Below the pieces are notes generated by a model. It ran no database searches. It saw only the letters and a list, made by a program, of their open reading frames with translations, and had not been told where the DNA came from. A DNA stretch of 64,000 nt from Malania oleifera (Eukaryota > Streptophyta > Magnoliopsida > Santalales > Ximeniaceae): the NCBI RefSeq assembly GCF_029873635.1, contig NC_080421.1, positions 41,025,120-41,089,119 on the forward strand, in the 5' to 3' direction. Of the stretch, positions 11,328 through 22,150 are shown one piece after another. Numbering within the stretch: position 1 is the stretch's first letter; each line of letters begins with the position of its first letter. The translations under genes and the position numbers were made by a program.

Positions 11328-11991
11328 CTTGTTGAACCCAGGGGAGGGTTACTGAAGTTCTGTGTTTTAGCTGGCTTGTTATATAACTTATGTTGGATTA
11401 TATTGTGATAATTTTCTTGAACTTGGAGCTTGTAGATAATCTCAAGGGTATTGGTATCCTTGTGATGACTTTATTCATGCTGTTTTTTTTTTTTTTTTTT
11501 TTTCTAAAGTTCTTTTTGACTCATTCAATTCAACATGTCATTAGCTCTCCCTACATTTTTCAAGAATTCATAGCTCCACTTCATTGTTCTGCATCCTGTG
11601 CATTGTACTCCATATTCATGTGCTACTTTGATTATGTTCTGAATCATTTTTTTAACATTTTCTTGTTTTCTTTAGTGCAACAGTGTTGGTCGTATTTCAT
11701 AGTAGCTGTGGTTTGTTTGAATTGGATTTTTTGTAGCAATTCTATCTGGTTTCTGTGAATGGTGTTTTGTGACCTTCATCACCAACTATCTAGAACGAAG
11801 AACCTCCCAAAATCCATTTTTTAAACTCATTTGTTGTCCTTTGAGGCAGTCTCATCCCATACCATTAGTTCATTCTTCTAGGACAGTATTTGTATTTGAC
11901 ATGGTTTGATATTATGTGTTTATCTGTTTCAAATTATTGGTTATCGTGATTAATTGTTTCCTTAATGCCACAGTAAGTGTTGCATTTTATG
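11328..11991. other. Intervening sequence, no gene seen
   Basis: T-rich sequence with a poly-T run near 11481-11503. No protein family and no transposon boundary is recognised. It lies in the enlarged intron region of the GT47 relic. Confidence 0.5.
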
Positions 11992-12574
11992 GTGGCTATA
12001 ATTATATATGGTTTGTACGCATTGAGTTTTTGCCCACCCAACAATGATGACGATGATGACAAACACCTCTCTAAGCCTGCACATGTGCATGGTAGTGATC
12101 AAAAGAAAAACATACAAATAAACCAATCCAAAATCCACATTTTTGAAGCATGTTTGTTGCACTTTGAGGCTCTCATCCAATACCATTCATTCTGTATTCT
12201 GCATTGTAGGGCACTTGGTGGGGGCTGCCCAAGTACTGAAAGATACAAAAAATGTACAGTAATAAAATCTAACCAAGAGGGTGGCGATAATTATATATGG
12301 TTTGTACACATTGAATTTTTCCCCACCCAACAATGATGATGATGATGATGATGACAAACTCCTCTCTAAGCCTGCACATGTGCATGGTAGTCATCAAAAG
12401 AAAAACATACAAACAAACCAATCCAAAATCCACATTTTTGAAGCATGTTTGTTGCAATTTGAGGCTCTCATCCAGTACCATTTATTCTGTATTCTGCATT
12501 GTAGGGCACTTGGGGGGTGCTGCCCAAGTACTGAAAGATACAAAAAATGGAGAGTAATAAAATCTAACCAAGAG
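11992..12574 (+). repeat. Tandem duplication, about 290 bp x 2
   Basis: Copy 1 (11992-12280) and copy 2 (12281-12574) are nearly identical end to end, from GTGGC(T/G)ATAATTATATATGG to TCTAACCAAGAG. They differ by a few substitutions and by a longer GAT trinucleotide run in copy 2 (12333-12354). The two similar reading frames seen here result from the duplication. I see no known protein. Confidence 0.9.
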
Positions 12575-12751
12575 CAGAGGCCTGGTTTAAAATTTCCAGA
12601 GCTCCAGTAGTAAAGGGTGTACAAGGGAACAGTGTATTCTCATCTGATATAGTTTGATATGCTGTCTTTATGTATTACTTGATGCGTGATCTTTTCTTTT
12701 TTTTTTTTTCTTTTTTTTCAGAAATTGGTCATCATACTTATTATTATTAAT

Positions 12752-12812
12752 GATGGCCATAGGTTTTTGAAAGCTAACTTATGACCATAGGTTTTTGAAG
12801 GCTAACTTATAC
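12752..12812 (+). repeat. Short tandem repeat, about 30 bp x 2
   Basis: CCATAGGTTTTTGAAAGC is followed by CTAACTTATGA and then repeated with one change. It lies just upstream of the exon at 12909. Confidence 0.7.
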
Positions 12813-12908
12813 ACGAGCAAAATAGTACATGTTCTATGTGATTGGAAAGGACCGAGATTTGTAAGTTGATTACTTAAACTTAAAGTTTACAAAAAGCTCG
12901 CTTTGCAG

Positions 12909-13149
12909 GACAACTCTTGGCTTTTGGGCTGGTCATTGGAACTCTAAAATTAGAATTGTACTGGCATGTGTATGGGAGAATGACACAGAGCTTGATATTA
13001 TGAACAAGAGAATTAATAGAGTTACTGAACATCTGAAGTATCAAAAGAAGTTTTACAGGACTAAGTTCTGCATATGCCCTGATGGTTCCCAAGTCAACAG
13101 CGCTCGCATAGGAGACTCAATCCATTATTGATGTGTTCCTGTTAAGAAT
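12909..13149 (+). pseudogene. GT47 relic, exon with TLGFWAGH and FCICP
   Basis: After an acceptor (TTTGCAG) the frame reads TTLGFWAGHWNSKIRIVL, then VWENDTELDI, KKFYRTKFCICPDGS and QVNSARI, the conserved C-terminal half of the exostosin domain. The codon after DSIHY is TGA (13129-13131), where the family has Gly. Family sequence then fades at VPV. Confidence 0.88.
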
Positions 13150-14864
13150 TAGATTACTTCTTCGCTATTTGAATGAGCTGTAATGGGTTTGAATTCCATA
13201 TTCTCATTTTTGTCATACAGATTGTCCATTTAAGAAACTATGTGCCTGGGATATTATGAAAATAGAGATAAAAAGAACAAAGAACTCTCTACCCCTGACT
13301 ATATGTTTTTCACTGGCAGAAATAAGAAGCATTTCCTTCTGGAATTTTAATGCCTCGACAGAATCAATGCTTCTCTCACCTCTCCTCTGTCAAGTACATA
13401 CACTAATTATTAACTCTAAACTCGAAGGACCTTTTTAGTTGTGGAAAAAAATATTTCATTTTTCATTTTTAGCTTTCCAAAGAACTAGAGAAAAAAAATA
13501 TATATATTAGCTTATTTTTCAGTTTTGCAATATTTGTGCAAAAAAAGAAGAGGAAAATAATAAGAAGTTTTGGCACCATTCACTTGTGGAAAATAGTTTT
13601 ATTTTCCATTTTCAAATAAATGCAGAAATGCCACCTTGTTTTCTAAATTTTAAAATTTATATAGGAAAGTCAGAAGTTTTTTTTTTTTTTTTAAATAGTT
13701 GTTTAGATTTCTGAATTCTTATATGATTTTTGGAAAATTGGAAAACAAAGCGTGATTTTGTGATTATTTGGAAATCCAGAAATGAAAAATGAAGGCTGTT
13801 TTCTGTAATGAAACAAATTTTTTATTTTCTACCTTTTTAATGCAAATATTAGAAAATTGAAAAAGCAAGCTAGCATTTTCATAATCCTTTTGCAAGTTAA
13901 AATTGGAAAATGAAAACTGTTTTATGGGCTCTAAAGAACTTTCTTCCCATTGATCACCAATTATCCAACTATATAAAGAATATAAATAAGCTTGTTAAAA
14001 AAAACACGAATAGCTCTGGGAAATTGTATTGCTTCTTAATCCCTGCTGGCATGGACTTCTACCCAGAATAATGATAGGGGACACTGCCTATTAAATCCAT
14101 GCTGATAGGGGAGGTAGGAATCTACAACTGGGTGTGTCTTAGTCAATTTTTGGGAAGGTGTATTTTTGGAGCTGTGTCAGATGTTGGATTGTCCTTATTA
14201 CAGCAATAGAAGGTGCAGAACTGTGTGAAATAATGTTTTCTCCCAACATGTTATGTATATGTCAGATTACTACTTTACCTAAAAGTTTAAGCTATTAGGT
14301 TGTGGGCCAACAATGTGTATCAAGCTTTAACACTCCTGCACGTACAGCCCAATAGCACATGGAGAGAGACACAATTGATAAATAACACCTATAATGGGGA
14401 ATGTAATAATTTTTAAATACCACACAATAAATATGGGCAACAAGACTAGAACCTAAAACATCAGTGTTGAGGCAGATGTGAAAATATTCTGGTATTTTCT
14501 TGCAGAAATTCTTGAGATGCCTTTCAACTTATAAGCATCTTATTTGCATAAATACGTGGGTTTGTCCCATAATCTCTATTATTTGCTGCAGTAGTCAAGC
14601 ATGAAAAATTCAATGGCAAACTATAGGGATCATGTAGATAATATTAGAAATTTATGGTCACTTTAAAGTAATTTTCCAAATTTACTATGGGTGTAATTTT
14701 ACAAAATTATAGTGCAATTGCATGTAATATACTTGGGGTTTGGATTCCCGACACTCCCACTCCTTCCCCTCATCCCACAGGTGGCTGTTATCCCGTATGA
14801 CTTGCCTTCCAATTTTTCTTTCTAGTTGGTTTGGGTTCTTTGTTGGAGTAATTTTGTCCAATTA
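13150..14864. other. AT-rich insertion between GT47 blocks
   Basis: About 1.7 kb separates two blocks (VPV and FNDI) that lie only about ten residues apart in the family, and those residues are missing. The sequence is AT-rich with poly-T at 13678-13692. No transposon protein is visible, so an inserted non-coding element is inferred. Confidence 0.45.
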
Positions 14865-14937
14865 TTATGATCTTCCCCTCCCAGACCCCGCATACGCGTG
14901 AGCTTTGTGCACCGGGCTGCCTTTTTAATTTTATTTT
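14865..14937 (+). mobile_element. Possible SINE 3' end
   Basis: CCCAGACCCCGCATACGCG, then GAGCTTTGTGCACCGGGCTG, then a T run, resembles the 3' end of plant tRNA-derived SINEs of the Au type as I remember it. It stops right before the GT47 sequence resumes. The 5' half with the pol III boxes was not recognised. Confidence 0.35.
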
Positions 14938-14952
14938 TTAAAATTTTTTTCA

Positions 14953-15080
14953 TTCAACGACATTCGTGATTGGCGAAAATTTTCTGTCATACTCAATGAG
15001 CGCCACGTGTATCGGCTTAAGCAGATTCTCAAGGACATAACTGAGGAGGAATTTGTTAAACTTCATCACAACTTGGTCTA
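14953..15080 (+). pseudogene. GT47 relic, exon with WRKFSVIL
   Basis: The frame reads FNDIRDWRKFSVIL, then LKQILKDITEEEFVKLHHNLV, as in the family. The last codon before the GT donor is TAG (15078-15080), where the family has Lys (AAG). Confidence 0.85.
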
Positions 15081-15279
15081 GGTAGAAGCCTTTTCATCAG
15101 AGTGTGATGGTATCTAACACATGCATATTTTTATGTGTGTTTATGTTTTTTTTCTCCAAAGATGCAAAGATTTAAGCCTTTCTACCCCCACCAAAACTAA
15201 AATCTCCCCCTTTTGTTTCTATGAAACAATTAGCTTGCTTCAACTGATGTGAATTTGTTCTTGTGGCATATTCTTTCAG

Positions 15280-15381
15280 ATCCAAAAGCACTTCCAATGG
15301 AATTCACCTCCAATCAGATATGATACATTTCATATGGTCATGTATGATCTCTGGTTGCACCATCATGTCATCAAGTACTAA
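15280..15381 (+). pseudogene. GT47 relic, last exon
   Basis: After acceptor TTTCAG the frame reads IQKHFQWNSPPIRYDTFH, MVMYDLWLHHHVIKY and a TAA at 15379-15381. This is the normal C-terminus of this GT47 subgroup, so the relic reaches the true gene end. Confidence 0.88.
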
Positions 15382-15704
15382 ATTGCTAGAGATATGATCC
15401 GTTTTCCTTTTTTTCGTTCCCTTGATGAAGATTGCTAATTGGCAATCTAAAAGCTTGTAAATTATCGCATATATAGTTACTCTCTTAACTGCCCTGTGAA
15501 CCTTGTGGGAATATTTTTAGGTCATAACTACTGGAAGTCACCTTTTATTTGTTCTTTACATAGATGGTTGGTTCAAACTGTTACTTATATTTAGAGCATT
15601 CTTTTATTGCAATTTGCATCCCTTAATTGTTCCAATAAGCTCAATGTGTACAGTACATTGAATGATAGCATTCGTTACATTCAGGGATGAAGAGATCGAC
15701 TGTT

Positions 15705-17283
15705 TTATGCTCTTGCAATATCTTCCATCTCAATCTCATGGGATATCCCAGTGCTGATGGAATCCAGGCTGCTCTCAATCCCTATTCCCTCATTTCTAGT
15801 GATATTCATCACCAAGTAATTGGAGTTGGGAGGGGAAGTTTCTGTTTTTGTTGCTAAGTAGGCCAATAGTACAACATAAAACATCATTACTGGAAGAAGC
15901 AGAACCCCCGCAAGGATTGATGCAGCCTTGGGCAACTTCTTATCTGTCATCCATCCCATTAAACTTGTCCCTAGATAGTACATGTTGATCCCAGTTGTGC
16001 AGAGCCCCAAGAGCCATGAAACTATATTTACCTATAATTTAGATCTCAGGAGAAGATGCCAAGAATCAACGCCACATTGTGGAAAAGGAATTTGGGGTTA
16101 CTTTGGTATAACCTTTTACTTGGGCTAAATGCTTTTAGTAAAGAAAAGAGTTAATCTCACCATTGCAGAGTTCTTATGGCGCCCCATCTTGCTTTTGCTG
16201 CTTGTAAACCTGAGGAGAGGAATCAATGCAAATGGTAGCTCGAATGATAGTATCACCTGGAAACCAAACAATATTACAATAACTATAATGATGATAAATC
16301 TGTGTGTGTGTGTGCTTTTTTTTTTTTTTTTAAAAATCAAATGGATTTGAGCATTACAGAAGCAATGATTATGAGCCTTGCAGCTCCAGAAGATCCACCA
16401 ATGAGGCAGGCCACCAAGCTTGGAACAATGGCAATGCACCTAGTGAGTAAATTCCTCAGCCACAGCCTCATTTTCAAGTCTAGGAAACCCTGCAGGCATA
16501 CATAACATCCAAAAGGGCTAATCAGTCCTCTGCAGAAACCTGGCCTGAAAATTATTCCACAAGCACCTGCATAATGTACTGTCCTGCATATGTTCCTGTG
16601 ACGGTTGAACTCTGACCAGATGCAAGCAATGACACCGCGTAAAGCTTCGAACTCCACTTTCCCAGAGCATTCTATAATGATCAATTCAATTTTATAGTTC
16701 CCATGCTAGAAAGTTTATAGATGTTGATTAATTTGAAGTTTCATATTCAAATTGTTATGGATGATGTGAAGGAAGAGATCAAAATGTATTATGGAGGATG
16801 CATTGACCTTGAGCAAGAAAGCTGCAGATTCAAGAGTGATATTCTGGCAATGGGCTTTGTTTTGCGCTGTGATATTTGGATTGGAGCAAACACTACCAGT
16901 CACCGATACTACTGCCAGATTGATGAGAAGTGCAATGAACAATGCCAGTCCACTCTCTATCAGGAAGTATTTCCTCGCACTCTGCAGGTACATGGTTAAT
17001 TAATTGCTCAATTTAACTACATTATTGAAGGTTTTGGTTCTCATTATTTTCGACAGTGATTTTGTCTGAGCTCCTTTGCGACCCAGCCAACTTATCAAGT
17101 GGCTTTCCCACCTCCTCTCCCTGATAATGGGAAAAGATTCTAGCCCCTAAGCTACTAGAAACATTATCGTGTTGAAGTTTTCAGTTACTTACCCTAATGC
17201 CTTCGAATGTTTGAGGGATTTTTCTCGATATAACTAATGCTGAATGAAGAAATAGGTTGTGCCTGCAATTTTACGAAGCAAAT

Positions 17284-17335
<52 letters not shown>

Positions 17336-18654
17336 TAAGGTACTGGGATGGAAATAATTAACTACTTACGGCATAATCAGAGCTCCTAGGAGTGCAATTG
17401 CATCACCGGTGGCACCATGGCCATCCAAATTTGGGATGAACATTCCAAACAAGATGTCCTTAGGATTAGGGTTGGCCCGGACCATCTCACTGCAGAAGCA
17501 GCCACCCACAACCAACAACAGAATCCCAATTGCCACCTCTAGCTTTCTTATCTACCATTAATTAATTAACAGTCCTCAAAGACAAAGTATAAAGCATTAA
17601 AATACTGAAATGGCAAAGGAAAGAATTAGTACAGAATAAGTTTGAATTGGACAGTGCACTCACACCATATCGCTGCACACCAAGAAGGAGAAGAGTACTG
17701 ATGCCCGCCAGCAGCACCCCACCCCACATGGGTATCTCAAGAAGGATGTTCAGAGCAAAAGCTGTCCCTATCACTGTAAGTGATTTACATAGGCAATTCA
17801 ATTAAGTATATCCATAAATAATCATATATGTTAGATATTCTGTATATATACGAGTAGGGGACCTTCAGGGATGTCGGCGGCAATTACCGCAATCTCAGCT
17901 AGTATCCAGAGGCTGTAATTTACTAGATTTGGGTACTCAGCCTTGCAGTGCTCCGACAGATGCTTCCCTATACACGTTCAGCACACACATGCACTCACAT
18001 TAAAGAAGCACAAACAATCCCTTTGGATAAAAAATACTTTATGTGGGTAAAGGAAATGAAAGGAAAAATAAGGAAGAAATTCATTTTTTCTATAATGGTC
18101 TCGGGTCCGATTGATATGTGATGTGAGAAAATGATGGGCGGAGGAGGACCTGTAGACGCTCCAAGATTTGCTGCTCGAGACTGGATTATAAATGCGAACG
18201 TCAGCCCCACCACCACGATCCACAGCAACTACATACACAAAATATTTCTCTCAAAAAATATGGACACAAATGTAAATCGATGCATATACGTACCAAGAAG
18301 AAGAAGAAGAAGAAGAAGAAGAAGAAGACCTCGTATTTGTGGTTAGCCCCAGCCTGCAAGTCTGTCTCCACTGCATTTCCATATATCCATTAGGCAAAAA
18401 ACAAAGAAAAATCAGAAAACCATTTTGTATTCATACATCCATGCTGTACAACTAAGAGAGAGAGAGAGAGAAGAGAATGAACTATGAAGTTATATAATGC
18501 ATGCAAGTATGAAGTAGTAGATAGGGAGGGAGTGGTATAATTAAGTACAGTTTCCAGGATCAAGGTAGGCGACAGAGACCAGAAAACCAGGTCCAACAAA
18601 GCTCAAGAGCTTCTTCCATTTTGGGGTCTCTTCTATCTGAACAAGAGCTGCCAT
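15705..18654 (-). CDS. NRAMP: NRAMP-family divalent metal transporter, complete
   Basis: Twelve exons (18549-18654, 18330-18370, 18150-18228, 17863-17967, 17664-17773, 17370-17551, 17193-17262, 16808-16981, 16567-16671, 16358-16489, 16161-16256, 15705-16031) all have GT/AG borders and join in frame to 508 residues, the usual plant NRAMP length. The protein is a proton-coupled Mn/Fe transporter of the plasma membrane or an endomembrane. It has about 11-12 membrane segments, the TM1 metal site DPGN (residues 32-35), the TM6 metal site MPH (207-209, split by an intron) and the transport signature [13 protein letters not shown] (308-320). The Met in MPH fits Mn/Fe rather than Al or Mg transport. 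Two NIT sequons lie in the loop before that motif. It resembles the NRAMP1/5/6 type, but the subgroup is not settled. No stops or frameshifts were found. Confidence 0.95.
17285..17331. repeat. (GA)n microsatellite in an NRAMP intron
   Basis: About 23 uninterrupted AG units lie between NRAMP exons 6 and 7. Read on the gene strand this is a (CT)n run. Confidence 0.95.
18296..18328. repeat. (GAA)n microsatellite in an NRAMP intron
   Basis: About 11 AAG units lie directly next to the donor of exon 2 (exon end 18330). On the gene strand the intron therefore begins GTCTTCTTC. Confidence 0.9.
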
Positions 18655-18700
18655 GTATGTCTAGATTCTCGATCGATTGATCGATAGGTCTCCCTAATTC

Positions 18701-18714
18701 GTTATATTTATATA
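18701..18714 (-). promoter_or_regulatory. TATA box of the NRAMP gene
   Basis: On the - strand TATATAAATATAAC lies about 50 bases before the ATG at 18654. This fits a transcription start near 18670-18685 and a short leader. A palindromic TCGATCGATTGATCGAT cluster lies in the leader. Confidence 0.5.
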
Positions 18715-19046
18715 ATCATAATTATCACTGCTAGCTAGCTGGCTACCAGCAGCTTCCTATAGCTTCCTTGTGACTGTTGATTAATGTACACTCGATTTCT
18801 TATTGAGTCCTAAACCTCCATGGATGAATGTCCAACCCCATATCTGAATTTATACACAAGCTAAGGATGGATGGATGGATCAAAGCTAAGAGATGATAAT
18901 GCACAGTGAAAGGAGGAGCATGCAGTGAAAGGGTACTCTCCCATACGTACATTAATGGAAACTTCAAATCAACCATTAATTCGGCAGTTAGCTTGGTTGC
19001 TACCTGTCGCTGTACGCATCAATTATGCTTCTAATCTTGTTCCCTT

Positions 19047-19111
<65 letters not shown>

Positions 19112-19519
19112 ATATATACATATGCACGTCATGCTTGTCTTTATTTAATTTGTTGTATAGTTGGTAAATTCAAGACGCAAGTCTTGAGGTCGAGAGTTAC
19201 TACTCTTAAATGAAGATTGAGAACACTCATTATTCTTCTGATGAATTATTTAAGTGATTAAAAGGGCCTAAAATACTATATATGAATTGTAGAAAAAAAA
19301 AAATGCATGTAATCAATATCTTTAAACTGCGTTTGCAAGCATGAATTTTAACTTTTAAGACACTATACATAGATTTCAGTAGATTTGGATGGAACTCATA
19401 AATACAATAACTTAATGGAATTTTTTGTTGAATTTCAACCAAATTCATTGAAATTTAAACTCCTATCTTGGGTTCTAGTCTCTCAAAAGCATGTTCCTCC
19501 TACTCTTTTAAGAAAAAAA
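18715..19519. other. NRAMP upstream region with a long (TA)n run
   Basis: No gene is seen. A (TA)n tract of about 50 bases lies at 19051-19101, followed by CA/TA mixed repeats. The rest is AT-rich and ends where an element A LTR starts. Confidence 0.7.
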
Positions 19520-20260
19520 TGTTGAAATATTTTCTAAAATAATACATTTTATGGATTTTCAAAGTCTTCCAATTTTGTATCATCTAAAACATTTATGAAG
19601 AACATTTAATGCTCTATGTGGGTTTGCCCCACATTGGAAAGAGTAAAAAAATAAAAATCATTAATAAATGATAAGGATAAATATTCTCCTAAAATTGGTT
19701 TAAAGATAGTATTAGTGTGTACTCTAATGCACCCATACGCGGGTGTGCATGGTGTGGGCTGTAGGGCATTAGTGGCGCACAAGCACTTAACATTTAGTTG
19801 GGAGATCGTGATCGTTGATCATGATCGAATGACTTAAAATTAATCTTGTATTTCTTATAAGATCAAGTGGTGCGATCTGAACCGTATAAATAATCTAACG
19901 GTCAGATTTTAATCTAACAAGTGACAGTTAATAAAACAATTATTTAATTGATTGTTTAAATTGAAAAGATATAACTATTTATTCAAATAACCACCTTTCT
20001 AACTATAAGGAATAGGCATAATTCTGTCTATTTAAAGACAGAATTAACTCAAAGAATCCTATAGAAATATTCAATCATTCTCTCCTTCTCTTTCTCTCAT
20101 AATACTTTCACAAATTATATCTCTCTCTTTCCAAAAAATTGTTTAGATTCTTTTAAGGGTGTTTGTGATAAGTTTTTCATTTGTGTATAACGCAAACTGA
20201 TATCAGATTATATTCTTGGCTCATTGTATACTGAAAATGTATTTTTTGACTCAATACACA
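19520..20260 (+). repeat. Left LTR of element A
   Basis: It starts TGTTGAAATATTTTC and ends AATACACA, matching 55984-56814 over its whole length. It is shorter mainly because it lacks the (CA)n run and the CACTTAG repeat seen in the right copy. The next bases, CCGATTTAGTG, also match the bases after the right LTR. Confidence 0.85.
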
Positions 20261-20271
20261 CCGATTTAGTG

Positions 20272-20555
20272 AATCGTCGATGACTTAGGGCAACTTGTTG
20301 ACGAATAGGAGCAAATCATTGACGAAATTTTCCAGTAGCTTAATGTGTTTTTCTGCCTAGGAAATCGTCAACAAATTGGAATAAATCGTCGACGAATTGG
20401 GGCAACTCGTCGACGAATTGTGTGTATTAGTCGACAATTTGCTTCTATTCGTCGACGAATTGCCCTAATTCATCGACAATTTGGCTAGGCTGAAATTCAA
20501 TATAGCTACTAGTTTAATTAGTTGACTAGTAGGGTCAATTAGTCGACTAATTGCC
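20272..20555 (-). promoter_or_regulatory. GTCGAC array in B partial LTR
   Basis: About ten units resemble CGTCGACGAATTG with degenerate versions (CATCGACAATTTG, GTTGACGAATAG). They alternate with GGGCAACT and AGGAGCAAAT spacers. Confidence 0.75.
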
Positions 20556-21110
20556 CTGTTTCTCAAATTAATATGCCTTTTTGACAAATTAAACCAAGCT
20601 AGCCCAAGTGTGTACGAAATATATTAAGTCTAATGATGATTAAAACTTATCCTTATGAACTTCCAATACATTATAAGATATCTTTTATATGATAATGCTT
20701 TTGAAAACTCATTTTGATATTTTATGCGCTAGTATGAATAAGTATGCATATGAAAACTCATTTTGATGTTCTATACTAGATAGAACTAATATGCATATGT
20801 ATTTGCTCAACTCTTGCTAGTTATTCTTACTAACATCATAAACACAAGAGTTACAAGAAATCCTACCTCACACTCAACCCATTACATATGTAAAACTTTA
20901 TAAAGCTTCAGTTGGTTGTGCATGGGTATTCCTTGTGTAAGCTTTGACCATTGCTTCATTGAAATTCACCTTATCCTTGTGCTTGCTCCAATATTGACTT
21001 GTTGTCTTGTACTAAACTAGAGTGCACATATTAGTTAACTTGAGGGTCACGAATGGGTTGTTATCATCAAAACATACTAGATTGGGATACTTTAGCCATT
21101 AAGGTTAACA
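20272..21110 (-). repeat. Partial 3' LTR of element B with inverted array
   Basis: Bases from about 20440 to 21110 match 30055-30740 directly; the end reads TGTTAACC on the - strand. Bases 20272-20440 instead match the reverse complement of 29958-30110, so the GTCGAC array and its flanks are present in inverted orientation and the normal LTR end is absent. A polypurine tract (AAAAAGGAAGAGAT on the - strand) lies at 21111-21124. Confidence 0.8.
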
Positions 21111-21825
21111 ATCTCTTCCTTTTTGATGATGACAAACCATTAATGTTTTGGTAAGATATTTCTTAAAAACTCTCCCTCAAAATATGCATACTTGTTTGAA
21201 ATTTAAGAAAACATTCCTCCCCCTTACTGTATGCATTTCATGCGTGGTAAAAGTATTCAACTTTAAGTTTCACAATCATGCTGAGTTTTAAAAGTTCATT
21301 TTAATATGAATCAGCAAGCAAAAATTGAACTTTTCAATGAGAGTTAGTATATCCAACAATTCAATAGTATTTCCAACAGATAACCAGTATGTCCAACAAA
21401 TAAACATTATGTCCAACGAATAACCAGTATGTCCAACAATATTTAATATATCCAACAAGTCTTTTTCTAGATACGTATATCAAGCAGCAGTGTTTAACAT
21501 GACATGTATGATATAGTAGTATGGCTCAACAATTATCAACAAAAGTATTCAACAATTATCAAGTTTCATCAGAAGTTAACAAGAGTTAAGGTTCATAAGT
21601 ATGTATTCGTCCAACACAATGATTGATCCAAAACAGTCATATATCAAAAACATGTGTCTTCCAACACAATAGTCAACACCAATATGCATCAGTCAAAATC
21701 TCAACACCAAAAATATTTCTCCCCCTTTGTCTATCATCAAAAAAGGGGTCCTAGTCATTACGACGAAGCAAAGCAAGGATGGTGGCCAAACTGGAATCAA
21801 CATGAGTCATATGAGCATTATGTCC
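21111..21825 (-). other. B 3' internal region without a gene
   Basis: No protein is recognised. Short direct repeats of the type CCAACAATTCAATAGTATTT / CCAACAAATAAACATTATGT occur at 21350-21470. It corresponds to the stretch between the extra ORF and the 3' LTR. Confidence 0.5.
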
Positions 21826-22150
21826 CTAAAGCATGGAATCAAGCTGAGTATCGAACTCGTCAAGGCAAGTTCTAAATCCATCGAGACGTTGGTCCATTCC
21901 TTGTTCCATAACATCAATGTGCGCCATTAGTCCCAATTCTAGCCTATCCAAGCGCTGCAAAATGGGGTCAGCTGAGTGTTCCCTAACCTCAAGAATATCC
22001 ATGTGCACTTTAGGGAAAACATGTTCTCTAGCCGCCGCGACTTCTTCTTCTATTTGGGTGCCATGATGATTGGTGATAGTTGAGGAGATGAAGGGCTGGA
22101 GTGATTTCGTGTTTAGGAGAACCAAAGAAGAGAAATCGAGAGAGAGCTCG
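21826..22150 (-). pseudogene. B extra ORF 3' of pol, degraded
   Basis: The - strand frame has a helical, coiled-coil-like region (DPILQRLDRLELGLMAHIDV, then FRTCLDEFDTQLDSML). A near-start in another frame reads MAPK, then a stop, then KKKSRRLEN. It lies between RNase H and the 3' LTR and downstream of a GTCGAC array (22203-22226 plus 24714-24768), the same arrangement as the cargo ORF of element D. No enzymatic motif is seen, and its relation to the D protein is inferred from position only. Confidence 0.45.

Larger units (their letters stand above)
1007..15381 (+). pseudogene. Exostosin-family (GT47) glycosyltransferase, broken by insertions
   Basis: Separate pieces on one strand, in the right order, match the plant exostosin/GT47 family (probable glycosyltransferase At3g42180-like). 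Such proteins are Golgi type II membrane enzymes that add sugars to cell-wall polysaccharides. Visible pieces: an N-terminal hydrophobic anchor exon (1007-1160), KNFKVYRYPDGD (from 1255), FENMTIIVQNYVES (from 2373), TLGFWAGH (from 12909), a WRKFSVIL piece (from 14953) and the C-terminal HFQWNSPPIRY piece ending in VIKY and TAA at 15379-15381. Splice sites are preserved at several borders. Lesions: a one-base deletion near 2456, stops at 13129-13131 and 15078-15080, loss of the segment normally following VVCS, and a gypsy element plus a LINE in the intron between 2558 and 12909. Gene identity is fairly certain; loss of function is inferred from the lesions. Confidence 0.85.

Noticed and set aside
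18131-18346. + strand frame ending in poly-Arg
   Set aside because: It crosses NRAMP exon 3 antisense and the (GAA)n microsatellite; an artefact.
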